Source: an uncultured Pseudomonadales bacterium (GTDB lineage: Bacteria > Pseudomonadota > Gammaproteobacteria > Pseudomonadales > Pseudohongiellaceae). From it: 64,000 nt of DNA. The notes beneath the pieces are model-generated. The model had not been told where the DNA came from and did not search any database. It saw nothing but the letters and a program-made list of their open reading frames with translations. This document shows positions 1-7,034 of this stretch, piece after piece (the stretch's first letter is position 1; the number at the start of each line of letters is the position of its first letter). The stretch covers positions 124,001 to 188,000 of the forward strand of contig CALSTS010000008.1 in NCBI GenBank assembly GCA_943789335.1, given 5' to 3'. A program made the position numbers and the translations under genes.

Positions 1-261
1 CTCGAAATTCACCTCCCAACGATGCAATTCTGCTCGCGTAGAGCCTTGAGCAACCGATCCATGACGCTCAATCGTAAATTGTAAGAAAGGAGAGTTCCAA
101 ATAACGTCCTCCATACGTTGAATAAGTTTAAACCCTGCCATCCCACCTTCACTACCACCTTCAAGTTCTACCCAATGTGTCGATAACTTTTCTGCGAGCT
201 TGGTTGAGTCTTGACTGCAATCTGACTTGGGGTCGTCTAAATATTGTTTTATATGTTGCAT
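1..261 (-). CDS. Hypothetical protein, 3' end outside the window
   Basis: An open frame reads leftwards from an ATG at 261 and leaves the window without a stop, giving 87 residues of the N-terminus. It begins MQHIKQYLDDPKSD and has an acidic, polar start followed by a Gly/Glu-rich stretch (ELEGGSEGG) and WNSPFLQFTIERHG. There is no signal peptide or membrane segment. I do not recognise the family. It is divergent from the methyltransferase at 456, so the ~195-bp gap probably holds both promoters. Its position suggests it belongs to the same mobile element. Base use resembles the element genes to the right. Confidence 0.55.
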   Translation of the reverse strand, partial: MQHIKQYLDDPKSDCSQDSTKLAEKLSTHWVELEGGSEGGMAGFKLIQRMEDVIWNSPFLQFTIERHGSVAQGSTRAELHRWEVNFE

Positions 262-404
262 CTAATAATCCGAGTTATAAATTAATCTAAAAAATATTTT
301 AAGAAAAGCTTGTTTTTTTTAAGTTGAAGGTTGTAGAGTCACATACATGGTTAGTTGAAAGCAATTTCACTACCTAAGATCCGAGGAGCGGAATCGCAAT
401 TTAT

Positions 405-436
405 GCGAGAATCGCTTTTCCATAGGTGATTCTCGC
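405..436. promoter_or_regulatory. Inverted repeat just upstream of the methyltransferase ribosome binding site
   Basis: GCGAGAATC (405-413) and GATTCTCGC (428-436) are perfect 9-bp complementary arms around a 14-nt spacer. The right arm ends 4 nt before the AAAGGAG ribosome binding site of the methyltransferase. It could be a dimer operator used for autoregulation or an mRNA hairpin affecting translation. The sequence does not decide between these. Confidence 0.5.
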
Positions 437-455
437 TTATAAAGGAGAACACACT

Positions 456-1886
456 ATGGAGACTAAAAATTCAATCAGTAGCACGTCAACCCTGCTTGAT
501 GGCAACAACCCCCTGGATCTAAAAGTTATTTATCAACCGATAAGTGATTTAAAACTACGCTCAAATAATCCGCGTACTCATAGCCCTAATCAAATCGAGC
601 AGCTTGTTAAAAGCATCACACTATTTGGTTTCACAAATCCAATTTTAGTAGACGAAGATAACACAGTAATCGCAGGTCATGGGCGAGTCTTTGCTGCCCA
701 AAAATTAGATATGAAGAAAGCCCCAACCATATGCTTAAGCGGGTTATCAGAAGCTGAGATAAGGGCCTATGTTATAGCCGATAATAAGTTAGCAGAAAAC
801 GCTGGGTGGGATGAAGACCTCTTAGCTCTAGAGTTCAGTTACTTATCAGAATTAGATATCGAATTTGACCTGACAGTAACGGGCTTTGAGACTGCTGAAA
901 TTGATCTGCTTATAGAACCTGTAATTGAAGAAGTTGAAAATATTGATGAGCTATCTTCTGAAGCTTTCAACAAGCCCCCTATCTCAAAACTTGGAGATCT
1001 TTGGCTGTTAGGTAAGCATCGAGTTTTATGCGGAGATGCAACTAAATCGAAAGATTATTCAACTCTTCTTGATGAGCAACACGCACAACTCATTTTCACT
1101 GACCCACCATACAATGTGCCTGTTCAGGGCCATGTGTCAGGTCTTGGAGCAATAAAACATGATGAGTTCCCTATGGCATCTGGAGAAATGTCAAAAGAAG
1201 AATTCAAAGAATTTCTTTCTGATGTTTTCAGAAATTTAATTCAGTTTTCTGTCTCTGGATCAATACATTTTGTTTGCATTGATTGGAGCCACCTTTCAGA
1301 AATGCTTTCTGCTGGAGAGTTATATTCGGAGCTCAAGAATGTGTGCGTGTGGGTAAAAGCAAACGGAGGGATGGGTTCTTTATACAGGTCGCAGCATGAA
1401 TTTATCTTGATTTTCAAGAATGGTTCTGCACCTCACATAAATAACATCCTGTTAGGCAAATTCGGGCGATACAAAACAAACGTTTGGCAATTTGCTGGCG
1501 CTAATAGCTTCCACGAAGATCGAATGGAAGAGCTGCATATGCACCCTACCGTAAAACCACTTGAGATGGTTAAAAGTGCCATTCAGGACTGTTCTAATTT
1601 GGGAGACCTTGTACTGGATCCTTTCGGCGGCAGCGGTACGACCCTCATAGCCGCAGAGCATGCAAATAGAGTTGCCTACCTGATGGAACTTGATCCTCGT
1701 TACGTTGATGTAACGCTAAAACGTTTTATAAAAATTACTGGCCTAGAACCGGTTTTAGCAACAACTGGACAAACTTTTCTGAAAGTCGCAAATGAACGAG
1801 AAGTTCTAACTAGCAAAACAGATGAAATCATTATTACAAATTCCAATGATGAACTATTGAATAAGTCTGAGAAAAAGGAGATTTAA
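456..1886 (+). CDS. ParB-domain DNA methyltransferase (N4/N6 type)
   Basis: This is a site-specific DNA methyltransferase fused to an N-terminal ParB-like domain. The ParB-like part (about residues 26-115) contains NNPRTH and VIAGHGRVFAA. The catalytic part has TDPPYNVPV (about residue 216) and then DPFGGSGTT (about residue 390). DPPY before the SAM-binding FGGSGTT is the beta-class order for adenine-N6 or cytosine-N4 methylation. I chose the ATG at 456 (476 aa) because AAAGGAG lies at 441-447; a GTG at 426 would add ten residues. No restriction endonuclease is visible next to it, so it looks like an orphan methylase of a phage or integrative element. The DUF5681 gene follows after 2 nt, and a hairpin precedes it. 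Confidence 0.88.
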   Translation: METKNSISSTSTLLDGNNPLDLKVIYQPISDLKLRSNNPRTHSPNQIEQLVKSITLFGFTNPILVDEDNTVIAGHGRVFAAQKLDMKKAPTICLSGLSEAEIRAYVIADNKLAENAGWDEDLLALEFSYLSELDIEFDLTVTGFETAEIDLLIEPVIEEVENIDELSSEAFNKPPISKLGDLWLLGKHRVLCGDATKSKDYSTLLDEQHAQLIFTDPPYNVPVQGHVSGLGAIKHDEFPMASGEMSKEEFKEFLSDVFRNLIQFSVSGSIHFVCIDWSHLSEMLSAGELYSELKNVCVWVKANGGMGSLYRSQHEFILIFKNGSAPHINNILLGKFGRYKTNVWQFAGANSFHEDRMEELHMHPTVKPLEMVKSAIQDCSNLGDLVLDPFGGSGTTLIAAEHANRVAYLMELDPRYVDVTLKRFIKITGLEPVLATTGQTFLKVANEREVLTSKTDEIIITNSNDELLNKSEKKEI

Positions 1887-1888
1887 AA

Positions 1889-2248
1889 ATGGGCTATAAA
1901 ACTCCCCCAATAGAGTGTCAATTTAAAAAAGGACAATCAGGCAATCCAAATGGACGGCCGAAAGGGTCTAAAAACTTGTCAACTATCTTGAAAAAAGTAC
2001 TCAACGAAAAAGTTACAATCACCGAGGGCAATAAGAAAGAAATTGTGACAAAACAGGAGGCACTCATAAAAAGTTTGCTGGCTAATTCACTAAGCGGAAA
2101 TAATGGGGCAACCGTACAAGCTTTAAAACTTATTCAGCAAATGGAAGACTCGGGCGAATATACAAGCACTTCATATTTAAAAGAAGATGGCAGTGTTATT
2201 TCTAAAAATATTAATATCGAGAAATTATTAGAAAGCTTGGGAGAATAA
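1889..2248 (+). CDS. DUF5681 domain-containing protein
   Basis: A small basic protein of 119 aa. Its N-terminus carries the characteristic FKKGQSGNPNGRPKG motif (about residues 12-26), which defines the DUF5681 family. The rest is a helical, lysine-rich region with TKQEALIKSLL and a Gln/Leu-rich C-terminus. The family is common in prophages and integrative elements, usually near ParB-type methylases or terminases; its molecular role is not established. It starts 2 nt after the methyltransferase stop and ends 1 nt before the next gene, so it is part of one operon. It is probably DNA-associated, given the basic motif, but that is inference. Confidence 0.75.
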   Translation: MGYKTPPIECQFKKGQSGNPNGRPKGSKNLSTILKKVLNEKVTITEGNKKEIVTKQEALIKSLLANSLSGNNGATVQALKLIQQMEDSGEYTSTSYLKEDGSVISKNINIEKLLESLGE

Positions 2249-2249
2249 T

Positions 2250-2948
2250 ATGAATAAAAGTAATCAAACTAAAACTATAATTATGGACTCATTAGAAAAT
2301 GCAAAAGGCAACTTAATTGAAGAACAATTTTCTTATCGTGAAGTTATGGATGCGTCCCCTATTGAAAAATATAAAACTAAATCCAATTTTTCATTGATAC
2401 ATTGGGATGTGTTCTTAGGAAAACTTGAAGAGTTTTATTACCCGCCAGACAGGAAGTCTCTAAATAAATATTTAGTGGATCCTAACCAATATAAAATAGA
2501 TATTAAAAATAGAATAGACAATATAGAAGACATTCACATCAGGCCGCGTGTTAATTTCTTAAACGAGATAATTCTACAGACACAACGAAAAAAAGTTATT
2601 GCTGAGCTTTATAAGCAATTTGGCGACCTTGATGATTTTCATCAAGTTTTTATTAACTGGCTAAGATATAGCCAATGCGAATTGATAATTGAAAACATTA
2701 ATACTCGCTCAGAGCTAAATCATGGTGATTCCAGTATTAGCCAATTAGAACTTGATACTGTATCTAGCCAGATTATGCTATGCCTTCTGTTAGACTTGGA
2801 ATTTTCTGATGAGGATCCAAGAATTCTTAAAAATACACCTAAATTTATGCTTGAAGAATATAAAGAACAAGCAAATAAGTTTTATGATGAGGACACCCCC
2901 TTGAATAGCGATATCTTGGAGTTATTCCGACCTGATTTATTGAGTTGA
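2250..2948 (+). CDS. Hypothetical protein of the mobile element
   Basis: A 232-aa soluble protein with no signal peptide or membrane segment that I do not recognise. It is rich in Asn, Asp, Ile and Lys and markedly AT-rich, unlike the chromosomal genes further right. Visible stretches include WDVFLGKLEEFYYPPD (about residues 50-65), which suggests an alpha-helical protein. It starts 1 nt after the DUF5681 stop with GGGAG close upstream, so it is translated from the same message as the methyltransferase. It may be a replication, packaging or regulatory factor of the element; nothing in the sequence settles this. Confidence 0.65.
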   Translation: MNKSNQTKTIIMDSLENAKGNLIEEQFSYREVMDASPIEKYKTKSNFSLIHWDVFLGKLEEFYYPPDRKSLNKYLVDPNQYKIDIKNRIDNIEDIHIRPRVNFLNEIILQTQRKKVIAELYKQFGDLDDFHQVFINWLRYSQCELIIENINTRSELNHGDSSISQLELDTVSSQIMLCLLLDLEFSDEDPRILKNTPKFMLEEYKEQANKFYDEDTPLNSDILELFRPDLLS

Positions 2949-2991
2949 CTTCCCGCCCCAAGAGAGCGTCCATGTGTACAGGAGGTAACAA

Positions 2992-3423
2992 ATGACACAT
3001 ACGACGCTCGCTTCATATCACGACTTATCACTAAAAGAACTCAAGGCTCTGTGGGTGAAAGTATTTAATAAATCACCCCCACCCTTTGTTCGAAAAGACT
3101 TTTTAAGTAAAAACCTGAACTATCATCAGAACACGCCAAAGAGTCAGCAACTTTGCCGCAAAACCAGCAGAAAACTCCATAAGCTCTACCAAGAGTTTCA
3201 AAATAATCCCAATTATCGGCCAGATGGCAGTAAATCTAGACTAAAACCAGGCACACGCCTTGTCCGAGAATGGCAAGGAGAAGTCCACACTGTCACGATC
3301 ATTAAAAACGGCTTTGAATACCAAGAAAAACCCTATAAAAGCCTCTCAGCCATAGCCAGATTAATCACCGGGGCACAATGGTCAGGACCAGCCTTCTTTG
3401 GCTTAACAAAGGAGACAAAATGA
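2992..3423 (+). CDS. DUF2924 domain-containing protein
   Basis: A 143-aa protein matching the DUF2924 pattern: an N-terminal LSLKELKALWVKVFNKSPP segment and a C-terminal beta-rich part with LKPGTRLVREWQG, GFEYQEKPYKSLSAIA and ITGAQWSGPAFFGL. A near-perfect AGGAGGT ribosome binding site lies at 2979-2985. Its stop overlaps the recombinase start (ATGA at 3420-3423), so the two are translationally coupled. DUF2924 genes are very often found immediately before large serine recombinases. A role as a recombination accessory or directionality factor is plausible but not shown. Confidence 0.85.
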   Translation: MTHTTLASYHDLSLKELKALWVKVFNKSPPPFVRKDFLSKNLNYHQNTPKSQQLCRKTSRKLHKLYQEFQNNPNYRPDGSKSRLKPGTRLVREWQGEVHTVTIIKNGFEYQEKPYKSLSAIARLITGAQWSGPAFFGLTKETK

Positions 3424-5027
3424 TGATTACAGATAAACGATGCGCTATCTACACCAGAAAATCTCATGCGGAGGGCCTAGATCAAGAGTTCAACTCGCTT
3501 GATGCTCAACGAGAGGCCTGTGAAGCATTCATCAAAAGCCAACAACATGAAGGATGGATATGCGATAAATCACGCTATGACGATGGGGCATACTCAGGAG
3601 GGAATATAGATCGCCCTGCTCTAGCTCAGCTGCTAGAAGATGTAGCTGATGGCAAAATAAAGGTAATCGTCGTCTACAAAGTAGACCGCCTAACACGATG
3701 TTTAGCGGATTTTGCCAAACTAATTGAGCTATTTGATAAACATGAAGTGTCCTTTGTCTCAGTCACTCAACAGTTCAACACAACAAGCTCAATGGGCAGA
3801 CTTACACTCAATGTTCTCCTCTCTTTTGCACAATTTGAGCGTGAAATTACTAGTGAGCGAATCAGAGACAAATTCAAGGCATCAAAAGAGAAAGGCATGT
3901 GGATGGGAGGGTATGTACCCTTAGGATATGAAGTAGAAGAAAGGAATCTAGTCATTAACCCGGTAGAAGCTAAAACCATTAAATATATATTTGAGCAATA
4001 CTTATCATTAGGTATTGTCACGAAGCTAAAGCACCAGCTAGATGACAAGCACATCATCAGTAAAGTAAGAGTTAGCAGCAAAGGTATTAGATCTGGCGGA
4101 AAGCCTATATCACGGGGTAATTTATATAGAATACTCGGTAACCCTATCTATAGGGGAGATATACGCCATAAAGATAAAACCTACACTGGACTGCATGACG
4201 CTATTATTGACGATGAAACCTGGCAAAAGGTTCAAATATTACTTCAATCGAATAATGACTCTGCCAAATATGGATTAAGAGCTAAACAACCAAGCATTTT
4301 GTCGGGCATATTATTTGATGATAAAGACAATGCCATGAGCCCCAGTCATGCGGTTAAAAATGGTAAGCGCTATCGTTATTACACAAGCCAAGCACTTGTT
4401 AGACAACAATCCAATAAAGCAGGCTCCCTATCGAGAGTGCCAGCAGGCGAAATAGAAAACTTTGTTAGCCAAAAAGTCCAGCAGATGCTTCTTAACGAAG
4501 CAGACCTCTATAATTACATTGATCACAACCCTTATGAAACTGAATACATAATTCAGCAAGCTAAAGATTTAGCTGGTGAGCTTAAGAAAACACCCGGCCT
4601 TCTCAAAAAGTTTATTACTAAAGCAATGTTATCTGACAAAGACATAACATTAACTGTCTCTCAGTCAGCATTACATCGAGCATTAGAATTAGCCCCTCCC
4701 CTAAAAGACACAACAATAGAGTTAACTGAAAAGGTCAGGTTGAAGCGATGCCAAGGGGAAAAGAAACTTTGTCTTGAAAATGGCACTTCTGAAAAAGGAG
4801 AAAATATTAATCCAGCTCTTATAAAGGCTATATCTAGAGCACATGTCTGGAATCAAATGTTGGTAACTGGGAAAGTTCAATCGATTAAAGAAATTGAAGA
4901 TTTAGAACAGATGTCGAGTCGATATGTTAGACGTGTTTTACCATTAGCTTTTTTACCACGACAACTAATTGAAGATATCTTAGCCGGGAAACAAGACCCT
5001 CACATGAGCATCGATAGCATCAGCTAA
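3420..5027 (+). CDS. Large serine recombinase (site-specific integrase)
   Basis: The putative integrase of the element, 535 aa. The N-terminal resolvase domain (about residues 5-160) has the catalytic CAIYTRKS motif with the nucleophile probably Ser15, VDRLTR, and SSMGRLTLNVLLSFAQFERE. A Recombinase domain follows (about 180-290, with GNPIYRGDIRHK), then a helical C-terminal DNA-binding tail ending LAFLPRQLIEDILAGKQDP. The start at 3420 is preferred over 3378 because AAGGAG lies at 3409-3414 and it couples to the DUF2924 stop. The last residues and the DNA beyond the stop recur in degraded form at 54.43-54.9 kb. It appears intact, with no frameshift seen. Confidence 0.9.
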   Translation: MMITDKRCAIYTRKSHAEGLDQEFNSLDAQREACEAFIKSQQHEGWICDKSRYDDGAYSGGNIDRPALAQLLEDVADGKIKVIVVYKVDRLTRCLADFAKLIELFDKHEVSFVSVTQQFNTTSSMGRLTLNVLLSFAQFEREITSERIRDKFKASKEKGMWMGGYVPLGYEVEERNLVINPVEAKTIKYIFEQYLSLGIVTKLKHQLDDKHIISKVRVSSKGIRSGGKPISRGNLYRILGNPIYRGDIRHKDKTYTGLHDAIIDDETWQKVQILLQSNNDSAKYGLRAKQPSILSGILFDDKDNAMSPSHAVKNGKRYRYYTSQALVRQQSNKAGSLSRVPAGEIENFVSQKVQQMLLNEADLYNYIDHNPYETEYIIQQAKDLAGELKKTPGLLKKFITKAMLSDKDITLTVSQSALHRALELAPPLKDTTIELTEKVRLKRCQGEKKLCLENGTSEKGENINPALIKAISRAHVWNQMLVTGKVQSIKEIEDLEQMSSRYVRRVLPLAFLPRQLIEDILAGKQDPHMSIDSIS

Positions 5028-5305
5028 CACCCCCATCTCACCTAAATTGCAATGAGGGTTCGAATCCCCTTTGATCTCCTCTCTTTCGGTTTTTTGTTAA
5101 GCACTAGTTTCAGGTCAATTTTTATAAAAAAAGCAATGAGTTACATAGAAAGGGACTACAAAACTGCCCATCAGAGGAAATCACGAATATGGCATCAAAA
5201 AGTAATATCCATGGGTCCACTTATCTAGCCTTTAGAAATATTAAGTTTGATTTATCAAAGAGTTACAGCAGATCTAGTGGAAATAAGAGAATCTTCAAGA
5301 CTGGG
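5028..5305. repeat. Element end region homologous to 54518-54895
   Basis: The 278 bp between the recombinase stop and the tRNA-Ser 3' end hold no gene. By eye they align with the DNA after the recombinase stub at 54.5 kb. Shared blocks are a T-arm-like sequence, GTTTTTTG with GAGCACT/AAGCACT, AGAAAGGGACT, TATCAAAGAG followed by TACAGCAGA, and CAAGACTG just before TGGCGG. The similarity stops where the tRNA gene begins. This suggests that the stretch is the terminal part of an element that inserted at the tRNA 3' end. Confidence 0.55.
5055..5071 (+). repeat. tRNA T-arm-like 17-bp sequence, copy 1 (possible attachment-site remnant)
   Basis: AGGGTTCGAATCCCCTT lies 27 nt after the recombinase stop and is identical to 54634-54650. 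It looks like the T-arm of a tRNA, but no anticodon or acceptor stem is attached. It could be a tRNA fragment carried at an attachment site, or a conserved hairpin of the element. Confidence 0.45.
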
Positions 5306-5396
5306 TGGCGGAGAGGGAGGGATTCGAACCCTCGATGAGCGATTAACCCATACACCCTTAGCAGGGGCGCGCCTTCAGCCACTCGGCCACCTCTCC
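5306..5396 (-). tRNA. tRNA-Ser(GCU)
   Basis: A 91-nt tRNA on the minus strand with its 5' end at 5396 and encoded CCA at 5308-5306. The acceptor stem GGAGAGG pairs with CCTCTCC. The anticodon loop CTGCTAA gives anticodon GCT, reading AGC and AGU serine codons. A long variable arm and a T-arm GAGGG-TTCGAAT-CCCTC are present, as expected for class II tRNA-Ser. It follows csrA as in many gammaproteobacteria. Its 3' end coincides with the boundary of the mobile-element homology. Confidence 0.97.
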
Positions 5397-5410
5397 AAAT
5401 AAAGCGCGCA

Positions 5411-5439
5411 ATCATATCACAAGTGCACACCTTTGACAG
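5411..5439 (-). promoter_or_regulatory. Probable promoter of tRNA-Ser
   Basis: On the minus strand, CTGTCA and TATGAT are separated by 17 nt, a fair sigma70 match. They lie just upstream of the tRNA 5' end and are followed by a GC-rich TGCGCGC discriminator, typical of stringently controlled stable-RNA promoters. Confidence 0.55.
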
Positions 5440-5457
5440 AGCTTATGACCTTAGTTT

Positions 5458-5667
5458 TTACTCTTCAGAATCATCATTCGAATTGTTGCTTTCGCCCTCT
5501 TGGCCCTCTTGTTTGATCCGATCATAGATTTCCTCTCTATGAACTGCCACTTCCTTGGGCGCATTGACTCCTATCCGCACTTGATTTCCCTTCACTCCCA
5601 AGACCGTGACTGTTACCTCATCGCCTATCATGAGTGTTTCGCCTACACGGCGAGTCAATATCAACAT
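5458..5667 (-). CDS. csrA: Carbon storage regulator CsrA (RsmA)
   Basis: A small RNA-binding translational regulator that binds GGA motifs in mRNA leaders and controls carbon flow, motility and biofilm genes. The 69-aa protein starts [16 protein letters not shown] and has the conserved core [20 protein letters not shown] and VHREEIY, including the RNA-binding VHREEI segment. The C-terminal tail (about residues 55-69) is longer than in E. coli CsrA and rich in Gly, Ser, Asn and Asp/Glu. It lies between lysC (64-bp gap) and tRNA-Ser, the classical gammaproteobacterial arrangement. Confidence 0.97.
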   Translation of the reverse strand: MLILTRRVGETLMIGDEVTVTVLGVKGNQVRIGVNAPKEVAVHREEIYDRIKQEGQEGESNNSNDDSEE

Positions 5668-5731
5668 CTGGTGTAACTCCTCTTACCTAACACTTCCTTT
5701 AGGTTTATTTGCCCCTTCAAGGGTTTCAAGC

Positions 5732-6964
5732 TTAAGAGTCAGAGTTAGTATCTTCTAACTCGAAAGCATCATGTAAAGCTCGAACAGCAAGCTCTAGATA
5801 TTTCTCTTCAATCACAATAGAAATTTTTATTTCTGAAGTTGTGATCAGTTGGATATTAATTGATTCATTAGCAAGCGTTTCGAACATGCGACTTGCAATA
5901 CCCGCATGAGAACGCATCCCTACACCTACAAGTGAGAGTTTTGCAACTTTGTCATCAACCTGAATTTCTTCAGCATTAATATCTTGGGCTATAGCTTCTA
6001 ATATTTTTGACGCTTTAGCAGTATCCTTCCTTTGTACGGTAAAAGTAATGTCATTGGTTTGGTCGTTACCAACATTTTGCACAATAACATCTACTTCTAT
6101 GCCTGCAGCGCTAATTGGTCCAAAAACTTTATGAGCCATTCCTGGAATATCAGGAACGCCCAAAATACTTAATTTTGTCTCGTCACGAGTAAAAGCTATT
6201 CCTGATATTAAAGGCATTTCCATCATGCTCGCATCCTCCGATCCTATGAACGTTCCAGGGCCTTCTTTAAAACTCGACAGCACTCTTAAAGGCACATTGT
6301 ATTTACTGGCAAATTCGACTGAGCGAATTTGCAAAACTTTTGCCCCCAAACTAGACATTTCAAGCATTTCTTCAAACGTAATGCTGTCTAATCGTTTGGC
6401 ATTTTTAACCACTCGAGGGTCAGTGGTATACACGCCATCTACATCAGTAAATATCTGACATTCATCTGCCTTTAAAGCAGCAGCTAAGGCTACCGCGGTA
6501 GTATCTGAGCCGCCTCTGCCAAGCGTTGTAATTTCACCCGCTGCGTTAACTCCTTGAAACCCAGCGACAACTACAACTTCACCATTATCTAAATTTTTCC
6601 TGATCAGCTCTTGTTCAATATCAATTATGCGAGCATTTGTATGTGCATCATCAGTCAATATTTTAACCTGCGCGCCAGTATAAGACCGTGCTGGACAACC
6701 TAACTCTTCTAGCGCCATTGCCAGCAAAGCAATAGTGGTTTGCTCTCCGGTTGATAGCAGCACATCCATCTCCCGGGCACTAGGATCAGCCTGAACTTGA
6801 TGAGCCCAACCCAATAATTTATTAGTTACGCCGCTCATTGCAGATAAAACGACTACCAACTGATTGCCTGCTTTTCTGCTTGCTGCAACTTTTTCTGCGA
6901 CTGCCTGTATACGCTCCACTGAAGCTACCGAGGTGCCGCCATATTTCTGTACAAGTAATGTCAT
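5732..6964 (-). CDS. lysC: Aspartate kinase
   Basis: Catalyses ATP-dependent phosphorylation of L-aspartate, the first step to lysine, threonine, methionine and diaminopimelate. The 410-aa protein has the N-terminal KYGGTSVA substrate motif, GRGGSDTTAVALAAAL, and FTDVDGVYTTDPR in the kinase domain (about residues 1-245). Two C-terminal ACT-type regulatory segments follow (about 265-335 and 345-405; GVGMRSHAGIASRMFE begins the second). This monofunctional length matches the feedback-controlled Pseudomonas-type enzyme. It lies 70 bp downstream of alaS and upstream of csrA. I see no long leader that could hold a lysine riboswitch. Confidence 0.96.
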   Translation of the reverse strand: MTLLVQKYGGTSVASVERIQAVAEKVAASRKAGNQLVVVLSAMSGVTNKLLGWAHQVQADPSAREMDVLLSTGEQTTIALLAMALEELGCPARSYTGAQVKILTDDAHTNARIIDIEQELIRKNLDNGEVVVVAGFQGVNAAGEITTLGRGGSDTTAVALAAALKADECQIFTDVDGVYTTDPRVVKNAKRLDSITFEEMLEMSSLGAKVLQIRSVEFASKYNVPLRVLSSFKEGPGTFIGSEDASMMEMPLISGIAFTRDETKLSILGVPDIPGMAHKVFGPISAAGIEVDVIVQNVGNDQTNDITFTVQRKDTAKASKILEAIAQDINAEEIQVDDKVAKLSLVGVGMRSHAGIASRMFETLANESINIQLITTSEIKISIVIEEKYLELAVRALHDAFELEDTNSDS

Positions 6965-7034
6965 TATAATATCAAGGGTTTTTATAGTTTAATAGAAAGT
7001 TCTGTTTTTGTTAAACGAGGTTTAAAAAAATATT

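Noticed and set aside
5050-5090. Complete second tRNA after the recombinase
   Set aside because: Only the T-arm is present; no anticodon or acceptor stem can be drawn.
6965-7034. Lysine riboswitch before lysC
   Set aside because: The gap to alaS is only 70 bp, too short, and no conserved core is visible.
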